The notes beneath the pieces are model-generated. The model saw only the letters and a list, made by a program, of their open reading frames with translations. It was not told the origin of the DNA and searched no databases. From assembly GCA_028716525.1 (NCBI GenBank), contig JAQUPQ010000020.1:1-64000 (forward strand): a stretch of DNA of 64,000 nt, given 5' to 3'. Origin of the DNA: Terriglobia bacterium (lineage in GTDB: Bacteria; Acidobacteriota; Terriglobia; JAIQFV01). A program made the translations under genes and the position numbers. Position 1 is the first letter of the stretch. Every line of letters begins with the position of its first letter. Of this stretch, positions 35,184-43,617 are shown one piece after another.

Positions 35184-35212
35184 TTGACACCCCGAATCAA
35201 TTTTGTTAGTTT
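35184..35212 (+). promoter_or_regulatory. Promoter of the deoxyhypusine-synthase-like gene
   Basis: Perfect TTGACA (35184-35189), 17 bases, TAGTTTT (from 35207). Start near 35219, leader of about 97 bases. Confidence 0.55.
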
Positions 35213-35315
35213 TCCGTGCGGTAAAATTTTTTCTCACACCGTTGCGTCAAGAGACTGCGCGAAGGCTTTTGCGCAACCCCAGCCATAACGATCCGTCCTT
35301 CTTTCCGGGAGTTCC

Positions 35316-36356
35316 ATGTCTGACTTTTTGAAAAAGCATGCGCCCACGAACCCCTTGGCCATTGATCAGGACGGCAGTGTGAGCGGGCTCCTCGAGAAGA
35401 TGCGATCGATCTCTTTCCAAGGCCGGAATTTGGGAAATGCCTACGATGTCTGGAAGAGCATGCTGGAAGACAAGACCACCATCATGATGGGAATGGCGGG
35501 GGCCATGTCCGCAGGGGGAATGCGGCGTCTCGTCACTTACATGATTCAGCACCGCATGATCGATGTCCTGTGCTCCACGGGAGCCAATTTCTTTCACGAC
35601 ATTTACGAATCTATCGGACATTTTCACTATATCGGCTCGCCCCACGCCGACGACACTCATTTGGTCGATGAAATGGTCGACCGCGTCTACGACACTTACG
35701 CCGACGAACGCGAATTTCGCTTGCTGGACGACTACATCGGTGACTTCACCGGCCGTTTGGATCAATCCCGGGGTTATACGACGCGGGAATTCCTCTATCT
35801 GTTGGGCCAGGAAGTTTCGAAGATCGCCAAAGAAGACGGCATTGTGACTTCAGCCTACAAGCATAACGTACCCCTCTATTGCCCCGCCGTGGCCGACTCT
35901 TCAATCGGCATCGGGGTTGCTGAAAGTCGCTACCGCGGCAAGAACAAATTCCTTTTTGACGTGGCCCAGGATGTGGTGGAGACGGCGCGCATCGCGGCGG
36001 AGTCACCGGTCACCGGAGTAATCTATTTTGGAGGCGGCACTCCCAAGAATTTTATCCAACAGACCCAAGTCACCGCTTTGATCATGAGCGAGGCCGTTCC
36101 CGGACACAAATACGCCATTCAGGTGTGCGTCGACATGCCCCAGTGGGGCGGCCTCTCAGGCTGCACTTTTGAAGAAGCTCAAAGCTGGGGGAAGATCGCC
36201 AAGGATGCCCGCATGGTCATGGTTCATTGTGATGCCACCATCGGCATGCCCATGCTCGTGACAGGACTGGCCCACCAATGTAAGGAAACACTTCAGAAGC
36301 GACGTCGGCCTTCCTTCAAGATGGATCAGGATTTGAAAATGTCGTTTGCGAATTGA
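35316..36356 (+). CDS. Deoxyhypusine-synthase family enzyme
   Basis: 346 residues. NAD-binding core GMAGAMSAGGMRRLVTYMIQ, STGANFFHD, VPLYCPAVADSSIGIG, then GGGTPKNFIQQTQ and the catalytic lysine region EEAQSWGKIAKDARMV, equivalent to the lysine of human deoxyhypusine synthase that forms the spermidine intermediate. Bacteria lack eIF5A, so the acceptor is unknown; homospermidine-type polyamine synthesis or modification of another substrate is likely. GGGAG upstream fixes the ATG. Monocistronic with its own promoter. Confidence 0.9.
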   Translation: MSDFLKKHAPTNPLAIDQDGSVSGLLEKMRSISFQGRNLGNAYDVWKSMLEDKTTIMMGMAGAMSAGGMRRLVTYMIQHRMIDVLCSTGANFFHDIYESIGHFHYIGSPHADDTHLVDEMVDRVYDTYADEREFRLLDDYIGDFTGRLDQSRGYTTREFLYLLGQEVSKIAKEDGIVTSAYKHNVPLYCPAVADSSIGIGVAESRYRGKNKFLFDVAQDVVETARIAAESPVTGVIYFGGGTPKNFIQQTQVTALIMSEAVPGHKYAIQVCVDMPQWGGLSGCTFEEAQSWGKIAKDARMVMVHCDATIGMPMLVTGLAHQCKETLQKRRRPSFKMDQDLKMSFAN

Positions 36357-36456
36357 ACGGCTGGATTTAGTTGACTTGTTTTCGGGAATTTATCAAATTC
36401 TCCGAATAACCGTCCCACCCCAATAAATCGCGTCGTTTGGTTTTGCCGCGTTGGAT

Positions 36457-36957
36457 TTATCCCCTGTCGGATTTCAAACAGTCGGGGCAAATGCCGTACA
36501 AAACCATCACATGGTTCTTCATCCGGAAGTGATACTTCTTGGCCACACGCTCCTGCAAGTCCTCAATCTCAGAAACGAAAAACTCCACGGTCTTGTTGCA
36601 GGAAGTGCAAATCAGATGGTCATGATGAGGGTGTTTGTAATTCTGTTCAAAGCGTGAAATACCGTCGGCGAGAACCACTTCACGCGCCAGACCGGCATCC
36701 TTCAGGAGCTTCAAAGTTCGGAATACCGTGCTGAATCCGATTCGAGGATCGCGCGACCGGGCTTTGTGATAAAGGTCATCGGCGCTGACATGAGAGCGCT
36801 GTTTGAGAAACTCATCCAGGATGACGTCCCGCTGATGGGAATGTTTGGCGCCGACTTTCTTGAGGTGCTCGCGAAACACCACCTTCTCTTCCCTTCCGCG
36901 GGTCGGCTTCTGCAACTTTTTGTATTCGGATATATCCAACACACGCAACGGGGTCAT
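36457..36957 (-). CDS. Fur family metal-responsive regulator
   Basis: 166 residues. Winged-helix DNA-binding domain with HLKKVGAKHSHQRDVILDEF and the recognition region GFSTVFRTLKLLKDAGL. Metal sites: HPHHDHLICTSCNKTVEF (the His-rich Zn/Fe site with a CxxC) and a second GICPDCLKSDRG CxxC. Structural zinc with four cysteines suggests Fur or Zur/PerR type; the exact metal is not decidable. Dimeric repressor with iron as usual corepressor. Confidence 0.88.
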   Translation of the reverse strand: MTPLRVLDISEYKKLQKPTRGREEKVVFREHLKKVGAKHSHQRDVILDEFLKQRSHVSADDLYHKARSRDPRIGFSTVFRTLKLLKDAGLAREVVLADGISRFEQNYKHPHHDHLICTSCNKTVEFFVSEIEDLQERVAKKYHFRMKNHVMVLYGICPDCLKSDRG

Positions 36958-37076
36958 GACTCGGCTGTCCTTCTATCATTCTTGGAAGCGGGATGATGGC
37001 CTCTTAAATCTATCAGAGTTCTTGCTCGGGAAGCAACCGCATCGTGCAAGAGCGCCGGTACGTTGTTGCCAGACAG

Positions 37077-37122
37077 AACCACTCACCGCAGAGACGCCGA
37101 GGTCGCAAATAGATCGCAGAGG
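37077..37122. repeat. Dispersed-repeat-like segment
   Basis: ACCGCAGAGACGCCGAGG and a second CGCAGAGG. Such CGCAGAGACGC-type strings recur between genes in many environmental bacterial genomes. Only one copy in this window, so the repeat status rests on recognition from memory. Confidence 0.3.
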
Positions 37123-37153
37123 TTTCTGGAGTCACGACAGGAGTCAGAAGAAG

Positions 37154-38530
37154 CTATTTTTGAGGAGCAGGAGCCGACGATTCCCGAAGCGACCGGCCCA
37201 AGGGCGTGAACCGAATGGCGTCGTTGAAGATCACGTAACCCATCAGGAGAATCAGGAAGAGAGCCCCCACCTGGATGAGTCGCTCCTTGGCAATGCGGCT
37301 CAGATCACGACGGAGGGCGCTTTCGATGAGGAGCATGAAAATCATGCCGCCGTCCAAAACCGGAATCGGCAATAAATTCAAGATTCCGAGCTGGAGACTG
37401 ATGAAAGCCATCCAGCGGAACAGGTCGGAAGTGCTGGTTTTGGCGGCCTCGCCGGTTTCCTTGAAAATTCCTATAGGCCCGACCAGCGATTTGGGGGAGG
37501 TCTTCCCTGTCACGAGTTGCTTCAGCACGCCAACCGTCAGCACCGCAAATCGATAATTCTCACTGCAAGATTTCCGGAAGGCGCCCCAAGGACCCAACTG
37601 AACTCGAAGGGTGGGAATGTCCGGCTGAAATCCAATCCTTCCGAATCCCAACGCCGAGTCATAAACAGGAACGATCACCTTGGTGAAAGTCAAGGTTCCC
37701 CGTTGAATAAGAAATGTCAGGGGCTTTCCTACACTCTTGTGAATGGTGTCGTTGAGGTAGGCAAAATCGTCCGCTTTGACAATGGGATGGTCCTCCATCT
37801 TCAAGATCAAATCGCCATTCTGAATGCCGGCCTTTGAAGCAGGAAAGCCCGGAACCAGATTGCGGACCTGGACAGGAATGGTGGGTTGAATTCCAAAATC
37901 ACTAATCTTCTCTCCGGAGTCGGGAATCGTAACCACCCGAGGATGAATGGAGAGCTGAAGGGATTTTCCGTTTCGTTCGACTGTGACTTGAACCGGGGCG
38001 TCCTGATTGGTTACCGCATTAAACTCAATATCACGCCAAGTGGGATTAGCCTTATTGTTCCACCGAGCGATTCGATCTCCCACTTGGATGCCGTCGGCTA
38101 AGGCCGGAGAATCTGAGGGAAGAACGCCCGCAACGACCGGCTCACTGAGATATTGGGGTTCGCGATTTACAAATTTGAACACCACCGCCAGGATCAGAAC
38201 CGCCATGATCAAATTCATCGCGGCACCGGCACCCCCCACAAGCAGGCGTTGCCAGCGCGGCTTGCTCATGAATTCGTCGGGGGCTCCGGCAGTTTCGTCG
38301 GTGGTATACTCGCCGGCCATCCGGACATAGCCGCCCACCGGGAGTATGCTGACACGATAGTCGGTGTCGCCTTTCTTGAATCCCCATATCCGCCGCCCAA
38401 ATCCCAGCGAAAACGTCAAAACCCGGATCTTGAAAAACTTGGCGACCAGGAAATGGCCCAGTTCGTGGACAAAAATGAGTACTCCGAGGACGAACAGAAA
38501 GGAAAAGATATAAATGGCGGCGTTTTGCAA
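37154..38530 (-). CDS. rseP: Site-2 intramembrane metalloprotease RseP
   Basis: 458 residues. N-terminal helix with HExxH (IFVHELGHFLVAKFFKI), the membrane-core motif VGGAGAAMNLIMAVLIL, two PDZ domains (VVAGVLPSDSPALADGIQVGD and VPGFPASKAGIQNGDLILKM), and the third zinc ligand region LLPIPVLDGGMIFMLL. Cleaves anti-sigma factors and signal peptides in the inner membrane. TTG start with GAGG six bases upstream. First of the envelope run rseP-larC read leftward; dxr lies upstream as usual. Confidence 0.95.
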   Translation of the reverse strand: MQNAAIYIFSFLFVLGVLIFVHELGHFLVAKFFKIRVLTFSLGFGRRIWGFKKGDTDYRVSILPVGGYVRMAGEYTTDETAGAPDEFMSKPRWQRLLVGGAGAAMNLIMAVLILAVVFKFVNREPQYLSEPVVAGVLPSDSPALADGIQVGDRIARWNNKANPTWRDIEFNAVTNQDAPVQVTVERNGKSLQLSIHPRVVTIPDSGEKISDFGIQPTIPVQVRNLVPGFPASKAGIQNGDLILKMEDHPIVKADDFAYLNDTIHKSVGKPLTFLIQRGTLTFTKVIVPVYDSALGFGRIGFQPDIPTLRVQLGPWGAFRKSCSENYRFAVLTVGVLKQLVTGKTSPKSLVGPIGIFKETGEAAKTSTSDLFRWMAFISLQLGILNLLPIPVLDGGMIFMLLIESALRRDLSRIAKERLIQVGALFLILLMGYVIFNDAIRFTPLGRSLRESSAPAPQK

Positions 38531-38569
38531 ATGGGGCCTCGCTCCTTCCGAATCAGATGGTCAACAAAA

Positions 38570-39727
38570 TTATATCATAGCTCGCGCGATGCTTCGGGAG
38601 CGGGCATCGATCTCTCCGCAGTGCTCGATGGATTTCAGGCGGGTCACGGATATTCGGTTGAGAGTCTTCTCGATGACGATAGGAATGTCGGTCAGGGCGA
38701 TACTTCCATGGAGAAAGGCTTGCACGGCGACTTCATCGGCGGCATTCAAGGCGCACGTGGCCGCCGACCCGGATTTCAGGGCTTCATAAGCCAAGGCCAG
38801 GCATCGGAACTTCTTTCGATCCGGTTTTTCAAAATCGAAGGCCGTGGATTGTCCGAAATCAAAATATCGAACGTTGGTGTTAAGGCGTTCCGGGTACGTC
38901 AAGGCATATTGGATGGGCTGGCGCATATCCGTTGCGCTCAGCTGGGCAATGATCGATCCATCAATGAACTCCACCATGGAATGAATGGTGGACTGGGGAT
39001 GAATCAACACATCGATTTCATCCGCACCCAGCTCAAATAGCCAACGGGCTTCGATAACTTCCAGGCCCTTGTTCATTAAAGTGGCGCTGTCGATGGTTAT
39101 GCGATCGCCCATCCGCCAGGTCGGGTGCGCCAGAGCCTGACGGACACTGGCCTTTCGCATGGCCGCGACTGAGGCACTCCGGAATGGGCCGCCCGACGCT
39201 GTCAAAATCAACCGGCGAACTTCCTGCGAACGGCCCGAGCGCAGGCATTGGTGGATCGCACAATGTTCGCTGTCCACAGGCAACAGGGAGGTCTTTCCTC
39301 GTTTCAGTTGTTCAAAAATCAATTCTCCGGCGGCCACCAGGACTTCCTTGTTGGCCAAGGCGATGGCCTTTCCACATCGTACCGCTTCAAACGTGGGCAC
39401 CAGCCCCACCACCCCGACGGCCGCTGAAACAACCATATCCACATCGGGGTGCGTAGCGACCCGGGTCATACCGGATTCGCCCACCAGAATCTCCGGGATC
39501 GACTTGCCTGTCCTTTTCTTTAAAACGCGGGAGAGTTTGGAGGCAGCATCGTCATCTGCCACTGAAACGACTTGAGGTTGAAATTCCTTAATTTGCTGGG
39601 AGAGCCTTTGTATATTTCGCCCTGCCGCCAAGGCCACGACTTGAAGTCGCTCCGGAAATTTCCCCACAACGCGGAGAGTATTGACTCCAATGGATCCTGT
39701 TGAGCCAAGAATGGAAATGTTTTTCAT
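38570..39727 (-). CDS. dxr: 1-deoxy-D-xylulose 5-phosphate reductoisomerase
   Basis: 385 residues. NADPH site ISILGSTGSIGVNTLRVV, ALANKEVLVAAGELI, the metal/substrate site LPVDSEHCAIHQCL and TASGGPFRS, plus the C-terminal VIEARWLFELGADEIDVLIH and AADEVAVQAFLHG. Second step of the non-mevalonate isoprenoid pathway. The dxr-rseP order, with cdsA and uppS upstream, is a widely kept gene order. Confidence 0.96.
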   Translation of the reverse strand: MKNISILGSTGSIGVNTLRVVGKFPERLQVVALAAGRNIQRLSQQIKEFQPQVVSVADDDAASKLSRVLKKRTGKSIPEILVGESGMTRVATHPDVDMVVSAAVGVVGLVPTFEAVRCGKAIALANKEVLVAAGELIFEQLKRGKTSLLPVDSEHCAIHQCLRSGRSQEVRRLILTASGGPFRSASVAAMRKASVRQALAHPTWRMGDRITIDSATLMNKGLEVIEARWLFELGADEIDVLIHPQSTIHSMVEFIDGSIIAQLSATDMRQPIQYALTYPERLNTNVRYFDFGQSTAFDFEKPDRKKFRCLALAYEALKSGSAATCALNAADEVAVQAFLHGSIALTDIPIVIEKTLNRISVTRLKSIEHCGEIDARSRSIARAMI

Positions 39728-39752
39728 TTATAATCGAAACAACGCCGCTTTT

Positions 39753-40601
39753 TCAGGCCCCTGCGAGCAGTCTTTTGAGGAATGCCACAATGGAAGGATA
39801 ATAGAACATCACCGGAATGGCAAACAACAAGCTGTCAATCCGGTCCAGCGTGCCGCCGTGTCCTGGGATGAGCGTTGAAGAATCCTTTACACCGGCGCCT
39901 CGTTTCATGGCTGACTCCGCCAAATCTCCCAACACCCCGGCGGCATTCAGGCAGGTGGCCAACACAACAATTCCAGCCAAGCTGCTAGTCGGCATCCAGA
40001 ATTTCTGAAACACCACCGCCACGATCAGGCTGCCGATCCAACCCCCGACTGAGCCTTCAATCGTTTTTCCCGGACTGATTTTCGGCGCCAACTTCTGCCG
40101 GCCCAACAGTCTTCCGGTATAAAAAGCTGCGATATCGCTGGCCCAAATCACAGCCAGAAGGAAGAAGACTGCCGCTCGACTATTGAAAGGAGAAGGCATC
40201 GAGAGCCCCGAAGAATCGGGACCGGACCATGCCAGCAAGAGGCTCAGAAAACCGGCAACATAAAAAGTTCCAAACACGGTCGTGCTTGCGGAAGCGATGG
40301 CTTGAGGAAACTGATGCGGACGGAGCAGGACCACCACCAACACCACCAGAACAAAACAGGCGAGAAGAGCGCCTTCCCATCGGACCCAATAAAAAAGCTG
40401 CAGAGCAAACAGGGCCAGCCCGAACACAAACCCGACCATCCGAAACGGATGCAGTCCGCATTTTTCCGCCAGCTCAAAGAACTCATTGAGAGCCAATGTG
40501 CCCAAGGCGACCAGCACAAGGAACCAGACCCACCGCGGAGCCCAACCCACCAAAGCCACGGCGGCGGCACCCATCAGAATCCCGCTAACAAATCGTTTCA
40601 T
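39753..40601 (-). CDS. cdsA: Phosphatidate cytidylyltransferase
   Basis: 282 residues, about eight membrane helices. C-terminal signature SPGKTIEGSVGGWIGS and GDLAESAMKRGAGVKDSSTL plus PGHGGTLDRIDSLLFAIP. Makes CDP-diacylglycerol from phosphatidate and CTP in the inner membrane. The start ATG (40601) overlaps the uppS stop by ATGA, so the upstream 42 codons of the open frame are not used. Confidence 0.94.
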   Translation of the reverse strand: MKRFVSGILMGAAAVALVGWAPRWVWFLVLVALGTLALNEFFELAEKCGLHPFRMVGFVFGLALFALQLFYWVRWEGALLACFVLVVLVVVLLRPHQFPQAIASASTTVFGTFYVAGFLSLLLAWSGPDSSGLSMPSPFNSRAAVFFLLAVIWASDIAAFYTGRLLGRQKLAPKISPGKTIEGSVGGWIGSLIVAVVFQKFWMPTSSLAGIVVLATCLNAAGVLGDLAESAMKRGAGVKDSSTLIPGHGGTLDRIDSLLFAIPVMFYYPSIVAFLKRLLAGA

Positions 40602-41383
40602 GCTCGGAGCCCACCATAACGTCGTTCCCGCTTCTGAAATTCGATAATCCCTTCCAGGAGATCCTCCTGGCGAAAATCGGGCCACAAAATCGGCGTCACC
40701 CAAATTTCCGTATAGGCAATCTGCCACAACAAAAAATTCGATACTCGCATTTCCCCGCTGGTTCGGATCAGCAAATCCGGATCGGGCAGGCCGGCCGTAT
40801 AAAGCTCCTGTTCCAATGCGGATTCGTCCAGTTGAGACAGATCTCCGCCATTGGTTTGCGCCTTACGTGCCAACCGGCGCACGGCGTCGACAATTTCCGA
40901 CCGACCGCCGTAGTTCAGGGCCACGCTGAACACCATGCCGTTATTCACGGCCGTTTCACGAAGACCCACCTCGAGATCGGATTGAACCTCCGGGGGAAGC
41001 TCCTCCATGCGTCCTAGAACCCGGAATCGAATATTGTTCCGTTTGAGCCGCTCCAATTCCCGACGCAGGTACTCCCGCAAAAGGCGCATGAGAAAACTGA
41101 TTTCCCTCTTGGGCCGCTTCCAATTTTCTTTCGAAAAAGCATACAAAGTCAGGGCTTCAAGGTTGAGCCAGCGGGAAATTTCCACGGTGTCACGTACGGC
41201 ATCAATGCCGGCGCGATGTCCGGCGACGCGCGGCAAATGCCGTCGCTCGGCCCAGCGCCCGTTTCCATCCATGATGATAGCCACATGCCGCGGCAGCCGG
41301 TGAGGATCAATCTTGGCGAGCAGCCGCTTGCTCCGGGCGTTGATCACCACATCGTCGGGGCTCCCTGGGGTCCGATTATCCAC
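40598..41383 (-). CDS. uppS: Isoprenyl (undecaprenyl) diphosphate synthase
   Basis: 261 residues, cis-prenyltransferase. Seen: HVAIIMDGNGRWAERRHLP, GHRAGIDAVRDTVEIS, LYAFSKENWKRP, NYGGRSEIVDAVRRL and DLLIRTSGEMRVSNFLLWQI. Condenses isopentenyl diphosphates to the C55 carrier lipid for peptidoglycan and LPS. Sits 15 bases after the CYTH gene stop. Confidence 0.95.
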   Translation of the reverse strand: MDNRTPGSPDDVVINARSKRLLAKIDPHRLPRHVAIIMDGNGRWAERRHLPRVAGHRAGIDAVRDTVEISRWLNLEALTLYAFSKENWKRPKREISFLMRLLREYLRRELERLKRNNIRFRVLGRMEELPPEVQSDLEVGLRETAVNNGMVFSVALNYGGRSEIVDAVRRLARKAQTNGGDLSQLDESALEQELYTAGLPDPDLLIRTSGEMRVSNFLLWQIAYTEIWVTPILWPDFRQEDLLEGIIEFQKRERRYGGLRA

Positions 41384-41398
41384 GAGACCACACCTTTC

Positions 41399-41971
41399 CT
41401 ATTCCTCCCGCTCCGCCGGTTTAAACAACATCAGCGCCGGTCGAACTCTTTTTTGAGCGCAATCTTCCAAATAGAGAGCCCAGTAGCTTTTCAGAATGTA
41501 ATCCCGGGCCGAATACCCCAAACTCTGTGCCGTAAGGTCGATCCAATCCGGGGGGCCTTCGAGTTCAACATAATCCCCAATCGGTGTTTCATCCAGTAAG
41601 ACATGGCCTTCCGGCTGGCCTGAAAAACGATACTCGGTGCGCCATTTTTGGTAGCGAAACACTTCCCGCAAACCCAAGGCCAGCAAAATGGCCCGAATAC
41701 TTGAGGCATCAGAAACAGTGCATTCGATTTCTTCACGGATCTTGTACTGACGGTCCCCCTCGGACGGCCCCTTAAACGTCAGTATGGTTCGACCGCCCAC
41801 TTGCCTCAGTCGCAGCAACATCAGACCATTTCCCAACCTGAAATCCGGGTAATCGAAAACCCAATTGTCTTCAAAGTTTCTATCACCCGACACCGCGAAG
41901 CTCATGCCCGTCAGCTTCGAGACCAAAGAGGAGACGTCCGGGACCTTCAATTTAATCTCGGTCTCCTTCAT
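41399..41971 (-). CDS. CYTH-fold protein (class IV adenylate cyclase/triphosphatase-like)
   Basis: 190 residues. N-terminal EIKLKVPD is the CYTH signature ExExK-like start; further strands MLLRLRQVGGRTILTFKGP, YKIREEIECTV and EYRFSGQPEGHVLLDETPIG, then GDYVELEGP complete the tunnel fold. Such proteins act as adenylate cyclase CyaB, thiamine or inorganic triphosphatase. Which one cannot be told; the DETP(I)GDYVE(L)EGP motif is closest to CyaB-type proteins. Confidence 0.8.
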   Translation of the reverse strand: MKETEIKLKVPDVSSLVSKLTGMSFAVSGDRNFEDNWVFDYPDFRLGNGLMLLRLRQVGGRTILTFKGPSEGDRQYKIREEIECTVSDASSIRAILLALGLREVFRYQKWRTEYRFSGQPEGHVLLDETPIGDYVELEGPPDWIDLTAQSLGYSARDYILKSYWALYLEDCAQKRVRPALMLFKPAEREE

Positions 41972-42052
41972 GGGGTTCTTATCCTTCATTCAAACTTGAA
42001 CGGATTGTCCAGCAACAGGCTTTGTGAGAGCGGTTTGAAACAAATTTCCGGC

Positions 42053-43030
42053 CTAGTGATCTCGATCAACAACCAGGTGAGTCATTTCCGTCAGCGCCTG
42101 TTTGTAGGTTGAATCAGGAAAAGTTGCAAGCCTCTTCCTGGCCTCCTGCGCCAGCTCGAGCGCTTTATGGCGAACCATGGGAAGCGTGTCGTACTTCCGC
42201 ACCAAATCCAAAACTTGCTTTCGGTGGGACTCGTCCATTTCGCGATTGCTTAAAACCCCCTCCACGACGGCGCGTTCCCGGTCCGTGCTTTTGGCCAGTG
42301 CATAAATCAATGGAAGGGTCACCTTGCCCTCCTTCAAATCGCTCAGCACGGGTTTTCCCAGCACTTTTTCGTTGGAGGTAAAATCCAGTAGGTCATCCAC
42401 CACTTGGAAAGCCAATCCGAGGAGGCGTCCAAATTCGCCCATCGTCTCTTCATCGCGTGCGGGACGGCCGCCCAAAACGGCCCCCAACCGACCGCAGGCA
42501 GCAAACAAATAGGAGGTCTTGCGGGAGGCGATATCGTAATAACTGTCCTCATCAATATCGCTGCGGCCCAACCAATGGAGTTGGATGAGCTCTCCTTCCA
42601 CCATCTTCTGGGTCACTTCCGTCAGAATTTCTAACACCCGAAAATTTCGCTCCCCCAGAGCCATGGCATAGGATTGCATGTACAACCAGTCGCCGGTCAA
42701 AACACAGGTTTGATTACCCCATTTGGAATTAGCGGAGGCGCGGCCCCGGCGCAAATCCGCGCCATCGATGATGTCGTCATGAACCAGAGTGGCCGTGTGG
42801 ATGAACTCCACCACCGCACCCAGGCGAATGGAAGAAAGGTTGCCGTTGGAGCCGCACAACCGTGCACACAGCAGCAGCAAGGCAGGACGCAAACGCTTCC
42901 CTCCGCTCTGTTGCAAGTAACTTCCAATTGAAGAAATGGTCTCAATGGGCGAGGCCACCTGCCGTCCAAATTCCTGCTCCACCTGCTCTAGATCGCCCTT
43001 GACTAACTCGAAGATCTCATCAACCGTCAC
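42053..43030 (-). CDS. Trans-polyprenyl diphosphate synthase
   Basis: 325 residues, class I isoprenyl synthase. First aspartate motif in LVHDDIIDGADLRRGRASANS, second in FQVVDDLLDFTSNEKVLGKP; also GGKRLRPALLLLCARLCG near the N-terminus. The two small residues before the first Asp motif suggest a long product, probably octa- or heptaprenyl diphosphate for quinone side chains. GTG start with CAGGAG eight bases upstream. Confidence 0.92.
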   Translation of the reverse strand: MTVDEIFELVKGDLEQVEQEFGRQVASPIETISSIGSYLQQSGGKRLRPALLLLCARLCGSNGNLSSIRLGAVVEFIHTATLVHDDIIDGADLRRGRASANSKWGNQTCVLTGDWLYMQSYAMALGERNFRVLEILTEVTQKMVEGELIQLHWLGRSDIDEDSYYDIASRKTSYLFAACGRLGAVLGGRPARDEETMGEFGRLLGLAFQVVDDLLDFTSNEKVLGKPVLSDLKEGKVTLPLIYALAKSTDRERAVVEGVLSNREMDESHRKQVLDLVRKYDTLPMVRHKALELAQEARKRLATFPDSTYKQALTEMTHLVVDRDH

Positions 43031-43082
43031 GTTTCAAACTCCTGAGCCTGACGTCCTTCCACGGTTTGTCAACTCCAACCCT

Positions 43083-43580
43083 CTACTGACTTCGATAATT
43101 CGTAAACTGCATATGAATGCCGAAATCCTGATCCCGCAGACGCGTAATCACGGCTTGCAGCGTATCACGATCTTTCCCCGACACCCGCACGTAGTCGCCA
43201 TTGATGGAGGCCTGCACGCGCAGTTTGGAATCCTTAATCGACCTCACAATCTCGCGGGCTTTTTCAACAGGAATTCCTTGTTGCATGGTGACCTCTTGTC
43301 GCACGGTGCTCTGGGCTGCGGGCTCCACTTTTCCAAAAGTCAATCCCTTGAGAGGGACCCCGCGCTTCACAAGTTTCTGCTCAAAGACGTCCACCACCGC
43401 CTTGAGCTTGAAGTCGTCATCAGAAATCAAAACGATCTTGTCTTCCTGAAGCTCGATGGAGCTCTTGCTCCCCTTGAAATCAAAGCGCTGATGAATTTCC
43501 TTCAACGCCTGTTGGATGGCGTTTGAAACTTCCTGCTGGTCAATTTTTGAGACGACATCAAAACTGTTCTGGACGGCCAT
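43083..43580 (-). CDS. yajQ: YajQ family nucleotide-binding protein
   Basis: 165 residues with the family pattern NSFDVVSKIDQQEVSNAIQQ, FDFKGSKSSIELQED, GLTFGKVEPAAQSTVRQE and the end QFTNYRSQ. Homologues bind cyclic di-GMP in some proteobacteria; here only the fold is supported. Starts at the ATG at 43580, which gives the usual N-terminus. Confidence 0.92.
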   Translation of the reverse strand: MAVQNSFDVVSKIDQQEVSNAIQQALKEIHQRFDFKGSKSSIELQEDKIVLISDDDFKLKAVVDVFEQKLVKRGVPLKGLTFGKVEPAAQSTVRQEVTMQQGIPVEKAREIVRSIKDSKLRVQASINGDYVRVSGKDRDTLQAVITRLRDQDFGIHMQFTNYRSQ

Positions 43581-43617
43581 GATTTTGAACACCTGATTTG
43601 AATTTGAATGTTCCCAA

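Larger units (their letters stand above)
34824..35315. other. Divergent control region of glnA and the gene at 35316
   Basis: About 490 bases without a gene. It holds the glnA promoter (minus, 34894-34922), the promoter of the rightward gene (35184-35212), and that gene's leader, where GTTGCG (35241-35246) and TGCGC (35256-35260) compete for the same GCGCAAC segment (35271-35277), giving two alternative hairpins. Confidence 0.5.
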
